Shown one piece after another: positions 1 to 5,112 of a DNA stretch of 5,113 nt (the stretch's first letter is position 1; every line of letters starts with the position of its first letter). The notes under the pieces were generated by a model. The model did no database searches. It saw only the letters and a program-made list of their open reading frames with translations, and was not told the DNA's origin. The position numbers and the translations under genes are program-made. Location of the stretch: positions 1-5,113 of the forward strand of contig JAPLIO010000071.1 of assembly GCA_026389055.1 (NCBI GenBank), read 5' to 3'. This DNA comes from Candidatus Melainabacteria bacterium. Lineage in GTDB: Bacteria; Cyanobacteriota; Vampirovibrionia; Vampirovibrionales; JAJTHC01.

Positions 1-43
1 CACCAGCGGTGTTTAAAAAATTGTTGATCATTAAAATTTTCAT
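1..43 (-). CDS. Putative glycosyltransferase, N-terminal fragment (runs off the left edge)
   Basis: An ATG at 43 (minus strand) opens a frame that stays open to the window edge and reads MKILMINNFLNTAG. This matches the usual first beta strand and glycine-containing turn of GT-B (GT4-type) glycosyltransferases, which commonly begin MKIL..N.F....GG and use an NDP-sugar to extend surface polysaccharide. Only 14 codons are visible, so the family call rests on the N-terminus alone. The gene lies downstream of the RTX terminator in the same orientation, so it should have its own promoter in 44-113. I see no convincing -35/-10 pair there and no Shine-Dalgarno sequence before the ATG, which lowers confidence. 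An unrelated Rossmann-type protein starting in the same way is the main alternative. Confidence 0.35.
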   Translation of the reverse strand, partial: MKILMINNFLNTAG

Positions 44-113
44 GGAAAGGGGTTAGTTCTAATTGTGTAAAGAGCGGAAAAAGGGAAGTAAGCTTAAAGA
101 GGGTATTTATTCA

Positions 114-164
114 GAATAAAAAACCAAACGCTAGCGCTAGTAAAAAAATTACTAGAACTAGCGT
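114..164 (-). terminator. Rho-independent terminator of the RTX gene
   Basis: An interrupted inverted repeat at 128-164 pairs acgctag (128-134) with ctagcgt (158-164) and ctagtaa (137-143) with ttactag (149-155), with a 2-nt mismatch between the two helices and a 5-nt A/T loop. Read on the minus strand, the stem is followed at once by TTTGGTTTTTT (127 downwards). A stem plus U-tract placed about 55 bases after the RTX stop codon is the expected architecture for intrinsic termination of that transcript. Confidence 0.7.
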
Positions 165-174
165 CTAACTAAGT

Positions 175-210
175 CTCATCTAAAAACAACAACGAGTTAT
201 TTTAGATGAG
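175..210. repeat. 11-bp hairpin in the RTX 3' untranslated region
   Basis: A perfect 11-bp inverted repeat, ctcatctaaaa (175-185) and ttttagatgag (200-210), encloses a 14-nt loop. It lies between the RTX stop (221-223) and the T-tailed terminator. No T-run follows it on the minus strand, so it is more likely an mRNA 3'-end stabilising hairpin or an upstream half of a tandem terminator than a terminator in its own right. The role is inferred; the stem is directly visible. Confidence 0.5.
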
Positions 211-220
211 AAATTATTGC

Positions 221-1045
221 TTAAACAAGCGTAAGGTTAGCTTGAATAATAGCAGTGTATGTTGCGTTAGCAGATACTTCAGCTAAGGTATCAAAGCTTG
301 TACCTGTTGCATCAGTAGCAGTAAATGCATCAAAGATGTTGTTAATTTGAGCTTCGCTTAAGGTGTACGCAGGGGTGCCAAACGTACCAGGTGTAAAGCG
401 AACAAATTCAACCACATCAGCATTGATCAATTGGTTTGTAAGGACAGCAGTATCGCCCAAGTTGGATGTTTTAAACAGAACAGAATCAGCCTCTGTTCCA
501 CCGGGAACATAGTTAACAAACGCTAACGAGAAATCTGTATAAGCAGCAGCTTTCGTTACTTGCACAACATCATTACCGCTAATATCAAGCACAACATCTT
601 GGCCAGCAACATAGTTAGCAAAATTGTTGCTATTTAAACCAAAAATGTAGGTATCGTTACCGGAGCCACCAAATAAGAGATCATTACCAAAACCGCCATC
701 TAAAATATCATCGCCAGCACCTGAACGAATAATATCGTCGCCGTTTAAGCCTAAGGTTAAATCATCCGTATTACCAGCACCCAACAAAGACTTTAAGGTA
801 TTTGCAGGAGGATTAGAATCAGTAACCTGTTGGTTTTGGCTCAAGTTACTGAAAGTCGTTCTTGCATTAGCCTGAGGCTCAGCAACTGAAGCAATTGCAG
901 AATACCAAACAGCTTTATTTGCACTGGCTTCAATGAAATTGATGCTTTTACCAAAGAAACCAAGGGTGATTGATTGCTGGTACAAGCTAAATAAATCGGC
1001 TGAAGATAAGGTATAGTTTTCAGCGCCAGACAAAGGCACGAACAC
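221..1045 (-). CDS. RTX protein, C-terminal part (after the in-frame stop)
   Basis: The frame is open from 1114, directly after the TAA, but contains no ATG. The first plausible start is GTG at 1045, which has no Shine-Dalgarno sequence. Numbered from that GTG (274 residues), RTX repeats occupy about residues 90-136: GLNGDDIIR, SGAGDDILD, GGFGNDLLF and GGSGNDTYIFG, better preserved than those upstream. A beta-rich domain follows, and then an acidic, Ala/Thr/Asn-rich tail ending in ANLTLV, plausible as an uncleaved type I secretion signal. Residues 1-60 complete the beta domain begun upstream of the stop (AENYTLSSADLFSLYQQ). The lack of an independent start argues that this is the 3' part of a broken gene rather than a second gene, unless readthrough or reinitiation occurs. 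Confidence 0.65.
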   Translation of the reverse strand: MFVPLSGAENYTLSSADLFSLYQQSITLGFFGKSINFIEASANKAVWYSAIASVAEPQANARTTFSNLSQNQQVTDSNPPANTLKSLLGAGNTDDLTLGLNGDDIIRSGAGDDILDGGFGNDLLFGGSGNDTYIFGLNSNNFANYVAGQDVVLDISGNDVVQVTKAAAYTDFSLAFVNYVPGGTEADSVLFKTSNLGDTAVLTNQLINADVVEFVRFTPGTFGTPAYTLSEAQINNIFDAFTATDATGTSFDTLAEVSANATYTAIIQANLTLV

Positions 1046-1114
1046 AAAAGAATCAACAGCGTTAGATAAAACACCATCAGCTGGGTTTTGTGCACCTGTT
1101 ACAAATTTAGCAAT

Positions 1115-1498
1115 TTAAACAGTATCACCTTTATCGTTAGTACGAATGTCTAGTGTAACATCACCAGGCCCACTACCACCCTTTGTGAAAGAAAAACGCA
1201 AATTAGCCGCATCTCTTGCATCTGTTACAATAACGGTATCAAACCCTTCGCCTGCTTTTTCAAAAATAAAATCTACTTTGGGGGCTTGACCAATATTACT
1301 TGAGCCTAAAACATAAGTATCATCACCAATGCCACCGTACAACCAGTTGGAACCAGAACCACCAACAATCACATCATTACCAGCGTAAGTGTAAATGGTG
1401 CTGTTACCATCGTTTGCATAAACGATATCATCCGTTACGGTACCTCTAATAAGCTGACGAGGACCAACCGTATTATTATTACCAGAAATAAGAGCCAT
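1115..1498 (-). CDS. RTX protein, N-terminal part (127 aa, before the in-frame stop)
   Basis: This part has a clear ATG at 1498 with an AAGGA Shine-Dalgarno (1506-1510) seven bases upstream. RTX nonapeptide-like repeats fill residues 19-65: GTVTDDIVY, a degenerate ANDGNSTIY, TYAGNDVIV, GGSGSNWLY and GGIGDDTYVLG. In this family such repeats bind Ca2+ in a parallel beta-roll, usually outside the cell. Residues 78-91 carry the common post-repeat segment (FEKAGEGFDTVIV). A following beta-rich domain is cut short at residue 127 (GDTV-stop). There is no classical N-terminal signal peptide, consistent with type I export through a C-terminal signal, which this truncated product lacks. If only this part is translated it is probably not exported. 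Expression is likely driven by the promoter at 1632-1659. Confidence 0.75.
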   Translation of the reverse strand: MALISGNNNTVGPRQLIRGTVTDDIVYANDGNSTIYTYAGNDVIVGGSGSNWLYGGIGDDTYVLGSSNIGQAPKVDFIFEKAGEGFDTVIVTDARDAANLRFSFTKGGSGPGDVTLDIRTNDKGDTV

Positions 1499-1505
1499 GA
1501 TTTTA

Positions 1506-1510
1506 TCCTT
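1506..1510 (-). promoter_or_regulatory. Shine-Dalgarno of the RTX gene
   Basis: On the minus strand AAGGA is followed by seven bases and then ATG (1498-1496). It fixes the start of the RTX frame at residue MALISGN. Confidence 0.6.
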
Positions 1511-1627
1511 ATCTGCCTATACCTATAAAGGCAAGGCTTTTTGCTATAGCTAAGACGAGTTAGCTGCCCTACTTTTAACGAGTATCGCCGAGTAAACCAA
1601 ACAAAGGAAGCATACAAACTCCCTTGT

Positions 1628-1636
1628 TGTTATAAT
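1628..1636 (+). promoter_or_regulatory. Extended -10 promoter for the plus-strand membrane protein gene
   Basis: The sequence TGTTATAAT is a perfect TATAAT (1631-1636) preceded by the TGn extension. No -35 hexamer is recognisable at the right distance, which is normal for extended -10 promoters. Transcription would start near 1643, about 70 bases before the TTG start at 1715. Confidence 0.55.
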
Positions 1637-1659
1637 ACAGGTAAAACAGAACAAGTCAA
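1632..1659 (-). promoter_or_regulatory. Sigma70-type promoter reading into the RTX gene
   Basis: On the minus strand TTGACT (1659-1654) is separated by 16 bases from TATTAT (1637-1632). Both hexamers are five of six matches to the housekeeping consensus. Transcription would start near 1625, leaving an untranslated leader of roughly 125 bases before the ATG at 1498. The -10 box overlaps the -10 box of the opposite-strand promoter. Confidence 0.6.
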
Positions 1660-1714
1660 CCTCGTTTTTAAAATTACTATCCTCAAATTATGTTTTTTTA
1701 GGAGATTGTTTCCG

Positions 1715-2188
1715 TTGGCAATAACCCCTATCCAAAAAAAGGCAGCAAACCAATCCGCTTGGGTTACGGGGTGTTCTACTTTCGTGGGGCTACTGCTGTT
1801 AAGCTTGCTTTTTCACGGTATGCCCGCCCCAGATTATTTAATTTATTTAATGATTGGAAGTTTATTGATGGGGGTTTTGGGCTACTATATGGGTATCGTT
1901 GTATCTAGCCCTATTGTTGTAAAGGGAACGGGGAAACGCAAACGGTCTAAAGCAAACCCTTCATTGCGAAATGAAACAATAGAAGCCGATGAGACATTAG
2001 AGGATGATAGCTTCGGTGATGATGAAGAGGAGATACAGGAATCAGAGGGACTTCCGCCACACTATGAACAAATGCAAGATTCTATTCCTGCAAATAACGA
2101 AGCTACATCGGCACATGAATGGGTAGATACGGCTAGAACGCCAGAAAACACACAAGGCGAAAATAAAACAAAAGCCTTTGAAGCCTAG
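1715..2188 (+). CDS. Small two-helix membrane protein with acidic cytoplasmic tail (unknown function)
   Basis: The start chosen is TTG at 1715, because AGGAG at 1700-1704 lies ten bases before it. The earlier TTG at 1706 is almost on top of that ribosome binding site. The product is 157 residues. Two hydrophobic segments at about residues 16-35 and 41-63 are joined by a short turn containing PAPD, forming a helical hairpin. The second helix is glycine-rich (MGVLGYYMGIVV). A basic stretch, KGTGKRKRSK at 70-79, follows and predicts by the positive-inside rule that both ends are cytoplasmic. Residues 87-112 are strongly acidic (EDD, GDDEEE) and the remainder is hydrophilic and probably disordered. 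I do not recognise the family, and no catalytic motif is visible. It has its own extended -10 promoter and is transcribed divergently from the RTX gene. Confidence 0.7.
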   Translation: MAITPIQKKAANQSAWVTGCSTFVGLLLLSLLFHGMPAPDYLIYLMIGSLLMGVLGYYMGIVVSSPIVVKGTGKRKRSKANPSLRNETIEADETLEDDSFGDDEEEIQESEGLPPHYEQMQDSIPANNEATSAHEWVDTARTPENTQGENKTKAFEA

Positions 2189-2288
2189 TTTTTTTTAAAA
2201 TTGAGCAAACGCTTTGTTGATGAGTCTGCTTGGTTTAGAATATTAATAATCTATAGTCTATCAATTAAAAAGAATCTGCCATTAAACT
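2189..2288 (+). promoter_or_regulatory. Intergenic spacer with T8 tract and possible weak promoter
   Basis: A run of eight T (2190-2197) follows the stop codon at 2186-2188, but I find no convincing GC-rich stem in front of it, so a terminator call is not safe. Further on, TTGTTG (2214-2219), 16 bases and TAGAAT (2236-2241) could be a weak sigma70 promoter for the next gene. TTGATG (2217-2222) with TATTAA (2241-2246) is an alternative pairing with an 18-base spacer. Neither is strong. Confidence 0.25.
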
Positions 2289-2597
2289 ATGAATACCCTT
2301 TGCTTTGACACGTTGGACAGCCTGATTACTGAAGGCTTAGCCATTACAAAAACAAAAAAACGACCAACCTCTCGGATTATTGCGGATTGGCAAAGCACTG
2401 AAACCCTCTATTCTGTCGTGGACGCAGAGCCGTTTCATCAATGGCGAGCGAGCGTTTTATCGTTTTTGAAAGCTACTTTCGGCGAAGATTCTGACCCCTA
2501 CTGGACGTTCCAAGATGAATGTCGGTTTCCGCAATTTATGGAATTGTTGGAAGGCATCAAAGTATTGAAGTTCATCAAACAACAAGAGCTTGCTTGA
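2289..2597 (+). CDS. Hypothetical 102-residue protein
   Basis: The start is the ATG at 2289. Only a poor ribosome binding site (AAAAAGAA near 2267-2274) lies upstream, so the start is moderately certain. The protein is soluble and mixed-charge, with no signal peptide or membrane segment. Residues 1-30 are predicted helical with a Lys-rich patch (TKTKKR). The centre contains FHQWRASVLSFLKATFGEDSD followed by an aromatic PYWTF and a final helical segment GIKVLKFIKQQ. The arrangement 'W, helix, LFG-D/S, aromatic, F..., G-hyd-LK' recalls a small helical module I have seen in front of effector domains of phage-defence and abortive-infection-like proteins, but here it stands alone. That resemblance is from memory and weak, so I assign no function. 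The gene is convergent with the transporter gene at 2727. Confidence 0.6.
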   Translation: MNTLCFDTLDSLITEGLAITKTKKRPTSRIIADWQSTETLYSVVDAEPFHQWRASVLSFLKATFGEDSDPYWTFQDECRFPQFMELLEGIKVLKFIKQQELA

Positions 2598-2623
2598 AAT
2601 TAAACGATTAGATAACGTGTTTT

Positions 2624-2689
2624 GTCATTCCGAGCGTAGCCGAGGAATCTCCTTACCGTCTAGGGGGACCTCGACAAGCTCGAAATGAC
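2624..2689. repeat. 66-bp palindromic intergenic repeat, possible bidirectional terminator
   Basis: The outer arms gtcattccgagc (2624-2635) and gctcgaaatgac (2678-2689) pair at 11 of 12 positions. An inner pair, cgagg (2641-2645) and cctcg (2669-2673), nests inside them. The word GTCATTCCGAGCG...GAGGAATCTC is the hallmark of a class of interspersed palindromes seen between genes in many bacteria. It lies between two convergent genes, 26 bases after the stop at 2595-2597 and 37 bases from the transporter stop at 2727, where a shared 3'-end structure would be expected. There is no long T-run on either side, so termination itself is inferred. Confidence 0.65.
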
Positions 2690-2726
2690 CACATTTCTAT
2701 TTGAAACTGGTCTTATTGAACGGATA

Positions 2727-4049
2727 TTAATGCGTTAGGTTCAGATGCTTGGTTTCTTTTGCCCAAATCATCGCAAGGCTTCCTACCAAATAGGAAAAAC
2801 CAAACGCAAAAGCCGCATTGCCATAGCCACCCAACCCTAGAACCACAACGCCCATAAACAAAACCGCAATAGCCGTTACCAGCCGACCCAAATTGAGGCA
2901 AGTGCCTGTTGCCGTAGCTCGAATTTTTGTTTCAAATAGTTCGGGTAGGTAAATATATAAGCTAGATTGTAACAGCCCAATAAAAAAGCCTAATACCCCA
3001 CTGCCCCAATAAACGGAAGGCGAAAACGCACCAGAATGACCCAAAAACAGCCAAGCCGAAGCCCCAAAACACCCGATACCCCCTAAAGCAATTGCCCATC
3101 GACGCCCTAGCCAATCACACAGAGGGCCTCCCATTAAACAACCTAAAATGGCAACAGACCCTTGTACCATGGTAGCCAAGCTTTTGGCATTGGCTGGCAC
3201 GTTTTCCAAAGAATGAATCCACATAGGAATCCACGCTAAGCTTGCCCAGTAACCCACCAATAAACCCGTAAAGGCTAAAGAACCAACCACAATAGAACGC
3301 ATTTGCCCTTTTTCCTGCAACGTTTGCCACAAGGTAGGCGGGGCGATAGGGTCGCCAGACTCATCAACCAATAATTCGGTATGAGCATGGGCTTCCTGCG
3401 TAGCCACCCAAAGCGGACTTTCCTTTAAGAAAAGTCGTAAAAATAGCACCAACAACGCTGGCAAAGCACCGACAAAAAACACTTGTCGCCAATCATGCAA
3501 CAAGAAGTTCAAACCACCCGCCAAGAAAACCCCCACTTGGTAAGAAGTTAGCAAGCACCCAATCGCAATTGCTTTGGTTTTCTTGGGCCATACTTCGCTA
3601 AGAAACGTCGCAATGCTGACTAATTCTCCGCCGATACCGACACCCGTTAAAAACCGATAAGCCGCTAATTCCTGCCAGCTATGGGCAAAGCCACAAAGCC
3701 CCGTGAAAAGCGAATAAAGCAGAATGCTGAAAACCATCGCTTTCACACGCCCTAGTGTATCGCCCAACCGACCAAAAATAATCCCGCCCAACATCCACCC
3801 TAGCAAAAACAGCGTAGAAACCCAACTGGCAACTTGGCTAGTAACCGCCGTCCCAACAGATTTTCCTACCAATTCACCTACGGCATCTGGCAGTACAATA
3901 TGCATCAGGCTGGAATCCATACCATCAAAAATACCACCTAACCAACACCCTAAAAACACCCAAAACAGGTACCATTTGGTTTGTCCACCCGAAGTGGCTA
4001 TAGGCTGAACGTTAGGTTCTGTAACAGAAAAAGTAGTGGATGATGACAC
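2727..4049 (-). CDS. Major facilitator superfamily transporter (metabolite:H+ symporter-like, 12 TM)
   Basis: This is a 440-residue inner-membrane transporter counted from GTG at 4049, which has a weak GGA ten bases upstream and lies 16 bases past the yajQ stop. The frame stays open upstream to a GTG at 4112, which would overlap yajQ by 47 bases and add 21 residues; that start looks less likely. Twelve hydrophobic segments are visible. Diagnostic motifs (numbered from 4049) are DGMDS in TM1 at 42-46, loop 2-3 motif A GRLGDTLGRVK at 93-103, RFLTGVGIGGE in TM4 at 132-142, ESPLW after TM6 at 210-214, the second motif A copy GGPLCDWLGRR at 307-317, and PELFETKIRATATG at 369-382. This set is that of the sugar/aromatic-acid/metabolite:H+ symporter branch. 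The substrate cannot be read from sequence. It is probably co-transcribed with yajQ. Confidence 0.85.
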   Translation of the reverse strand: MSSSTTFSVTEPNVQPIATSGGQTKWYLFWVFLGCWLGGIFDGMDSSLMHIVLPDAVGELVGKSVGTAVTSQVASWVSTLFLLGWMLGGIIFGRLGDTLGRVKAMVFSILLYSLFTGLCGFAHSWQELAAYRFLTGVGIGGELVSIATFLSEVWPKKTKAIAIGCLLTSYQVGVFLAGGLNFLLHDWRQVFFVGALPALLVLFLRLFLKESPLWVATQEAHAHTELLVDESGDPIAPPTLWQTLQEKGQMRSIVVGSLAFTGLLVGYWASLAWIPMWIHSLENVPANAKSLATMVQGSVAILGCLMGGPLCDWLGRRWAIALGGIGCFGASAWLFLGHSGAFSPSVYWGSGVLGFFIGLLQSSLYIYLPELFETKIRATATGTCLNLGRLVTAIAVLFMGVVVLGLGGYGNAAFAFGFSYLVGSLAMIWAKETKHLNLTH

Positions 4050-4065
4050 AATTAGGTGTTCCAGT

Positions 4066-4578
4066 CTATCTGAAATTATTAAACTGTAGGGGTACTTCCC
4101 ACTTGGCGGCACATTGGCGTAAGTGTGCCATAACGGCTTGTAAATCGTCTCTACTTTTGCCTGAAACCCGAACTTGTTCCCCTTGAATGGCTGATTGCAC
4201 TTTGAGTTTTAAACTTTTAATTTCAGAAACCACTTTTCTAGCTAAATCAGAATCAATGCCTGAATTAAGCGGAAATTCCTGACGAATTCTGGCACCCAAA
4301 GCAGGTTCTGGGCTGGTGGATTGCGTATCCAATAAAAAGGGTGAAAGCCCTCGCTTAGAAAGGCGTTCTTCAATAATTAGCAACACGTTTTTCAGTTTTG
4401 TATCATCCGCCGTGGTAATGGTTAGGGTATCTTTGCCTAAGTCCATTTCCGTGTTGGCATCTTTTAAATCAAACCGAGTGCCAATTTCTCGTTTAACTTG
4501 GTCTAAGGCATTGGTTAATTCTTGAGCGTCAAATTCTGAAACTACATCAAAACTGGCTTCTCCGCTGGCCATCATCAT
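4066..4578 (-). CDS. yajQ: YajQ family nucleotide-binding protein
   Basis: The product has 170 residues, close to the family's usual 160-165. The start is the first of three tandem ATGs at 4578, chosen because AGGAGAG (4588-4594) lies nine bases upstream; an in-frame TTG at 4599 would place that site inside the gene. Residues 9-16 (SFDVVSEF) and 35-40 (RFDLKD) are the N-terminal signature. Residues 126-147, with IQGEQVRVSGKSRDDLQ, are the C-terminal signature, and the protein ends LQFNNFR as family members do. YajQ proteins have two ferredoxin-like domains and bind nucleotides; the Xanthomonas homologue is a cyclic-di-GMP effector. The function in this organism is unproven. A 142-bp inverted-repeat segment lies 41 bases upstream of the start, so its transcription may differ from that in relatives. 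Confidence 0.93.
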   Translation of the reverse strand: MMMASGEASFDVVSEFDAQELTNALDQVKREIGTRFDLKDANTEMDLGKDTLTITTADDTKLKNVLLIIEERLSKRGLSPFLLDTQSTSPEPALGARIRQEFPLNSGIDSDLARKVVSEIKSLKLKVQSAIQGEQVRVSGKSRDDLQAVMAHLRQCAAKWEVPLQFNNFR

Positions 4579-4587
4579 AAAAAGTAT

Positions 4588-4594
4588 CTCTCCT
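4588..4594 (-). promoter_or_regulatory. Shine-Dalgarno of yajQ
   Basis: AGGAGAG on the minus strand lies nine bases before the first ATG of the ATGATGATG cluster. It decides the start at 4578 over TTG 4599 and the two later ATGs. Confidence 0.65.
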
Positions 4595-4601
4595 ATCAAA
4601 T

Positions 4602-4772
4602 CTAACGGTTAAAAACAGATGAAGCCACGGAAAAAGCTCCATTGAGCGTGCTAATTTCGTTACTGCGGTACTCATTTCGGTTATTTACTAGGTGTAAACG
4701 CCCTAATTCCGTTCCTCCTGCCTCATTATCCCATCCCACTGAAACTTTTTCCGTGGCTTCACATGGCGGCAT
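4602..4772 (-). CDS. Doubtful 56-residue ORF running through the inverted-repeat segment
   Basis: An ATG at 4772 begins 14 bases inside the end of kdsC in a different frame and stays open across the whole inverted-repeat segment to TAG at 4602, giving a hydrophilic peptide that starts MPPCEATEKV and ends ASSVFNR. I recognise no family. Because its first and last codons are the two inverted-repeat arms read on one strand, the open frame may be chance. Overlap with the kdsC stop would allow translational coupling, but no suitable ribosome binding site is visible. It is recorded because it is the only frame crossing this region. Confidence 0.15.
   Translation of the reverse strand: MPPCEATEKVSVGWDNEAGGTELGRLHLVNNRNEYRSNEISTLNGAFSVASSVFNR
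4620..4761. mobile_element. 142-bp MITE-like segment with perfect 17-bp terminal inverted repeats
   Basis: The arm tgaagccacggaaaaag (4620-4636) is the exact reverse complement of ctttttccgtggcttca (4745-4761). They enclose 108 bases with no convincing gene. Its right end supplies the TGA that ends kdsC, just where family members continue, and its left end lies 41 bases from the yajQ start. Short length, perfect terminal repeats and apparent gene truncation fit a non-autonomous miniature element. Against this, I cannot see a target-site duplication in the flanks. A long-range RNA stem serving as an attenuator or processing site is the alternative. Confidence 0.45.
4725..4733 (-). promoter_or_regulatory. 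Possible extended -10 promoter for yajQ inside the inverted-repeat segment
   Basis: On the minus strand TGGGATAAT is a TGn-extended -10 with five of six matches to TATAAT. No -35 is recognisable. Transcription would start near 4718 and reach the yajQ start about 140 bases later. If real, the inserted segment brings its own promoter to yajQ and the transporter. Confidence 0.22.
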
Positions 4773-5112
4773 CGCCACCCGAAAAAGGGGAAACCCAATG
4801 GCAGTGGCGTTGCACTTCAGCGGGTGCATCCGCAGGGCAAACCGCCAAGCCCACCCGTTTTAGAACAGGTAAATCAGGCAAATCATCGCCCATATAAGCC
4901 ACTTGGGCTAGTGTTAAACCCGTTTTCGCCAAAAGCTCATCTAACACGATTGATTTATCTGGCACGGCTTGATAAATAAAATCAAAATCCAGCTCTGCCC
5001 CTCTTAAATCAACAATATCGCTTTGCCTGCCTGTAATAATAGCCGTTTGCACGCCAACCTTGCGAATTCTTCGAAGCCCCAAGCCATCCTTTACGTTAAA
5101 AACCTTTTGTTC
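4759..5112 (-). CDS. kdsC: 3-deoxy-D-manno-octulosonate 8-phosphate phosphatase KdsC, 3' part, C-terminally shortened
   Basis: The frame is open to the right edge, so the N-terminus, including the nucleophile motif DxDG, is outside the window; 117 residues are visible. KdsC hydrolyses KDO 8-phosphate to KDO for LPS core synthesis and is a cap-less HAD phosphatase. In the fragment, FNVKDGLG at 5-12 is the substrate-loop segment typical of the family, ITGR at 26-29 is HAD motif II, K53 in VPDK is the motif III lysine, and GDDLPD at 75-80 is the motif IV magnesium site. The protein ends ...SGGDAAM then stop, where relatives read GG.GA.RE followed by a C-terminal helix. Roughly 15-25 residues are therefore missing. 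In tetrameric KdsC the C-terminal tail reaches a neighbouring active site, so activity may be reduced. The stop codon is the first three bases of the inverted-repeat segment. Confidence 0.88.
   Translation of the reverse strand, partial: EQKVFNVKDGLGLRRIRKVGVQTAIITGRQSDIVDLRGAELDFDFIYQAVPDKSIVLDELLAKTGLTLAQVAYMGDDLPDLPVLKRVGLAVCPADAPAEVQRHCHWVSPFSGGDAAM

Larger units (their letters stand above)
221..1498 (-). pseudogene. RTX calcium-binding repeat protein gene interrupted by one in-frame stop
   Basis: From ATG 1498 to TAA 221 one reading frame runs for 425 codons with a single interruption, TAA at 1115-1117 (codon 128). No frameshift is needed: the 23 codons between that TAA and the next possible start (GTG at 1045) are open and encode protein that fits both sides. 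Restoring codon 128 to a sense codon gives ...GDTV-x-IAKFVTG..., a normal beta-strand passage of the domain that follows RTX repeats. AAA to TAA is one base change and would give lysine. The full product would contain two RTX modules, no cysteine and no methionine beyond the initiator, typical of type I secretion substrates. All three stop codons end other genes here, so the TAA is not explained by an altered code. A nonsense mutation, a sequencing error and programmed readthrough all remain possible. Confidence 0.7.

Noticed and set aside
841..1095. Minus-strand open frame of 84 codons inside the RTX region
   Set aside because: It is a shadow in another frame of the RTX coding sequence, and its Leu/Cys-rich composition arises from out-of-frame reading of the repeats.
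1115..1117. Altered genetic code as the explanation for the RTX stop
   Set aside because: TAA also ends the RTX gene itself and the transporter, TAG ends yajQ and the membrane protein, and TGA ends the 102-residue protein. All three therefore behave as normal stops.
1540..1566. Riboswitch or attenuator in the RTX leader
   Set aside because: Only a 6-bp inverted repeat (agctaa 1548-1553 / ttagct 1560-1565) is visible. No known riboswitch core or alternative terminator structure could be recognised.
3724..4008. Plus-strand open frame of 94 codons opposite the transporter gene
   Set aside because: It lies entirely antisense to clear transmembrane helices and motif A of the transporter, and its Pro/Thr-rich composition is that of an antisense shadow.
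4602..4772. Frameshift in kdsC that would continue the phosphatase through the open frame
   Set aside because: The peptide in that frame does not resemble the KdsC C-terminal tail, and the third frame closes after about 20 codons without resembling it either.
4642..4863. Plus-strand open frame across the inverted-repeat segment and kdsC end
   Set aside because: It is antisense to the well-supported KdsC C-terminal coding sequence, with no ribosome binding site and no recognisable domain.
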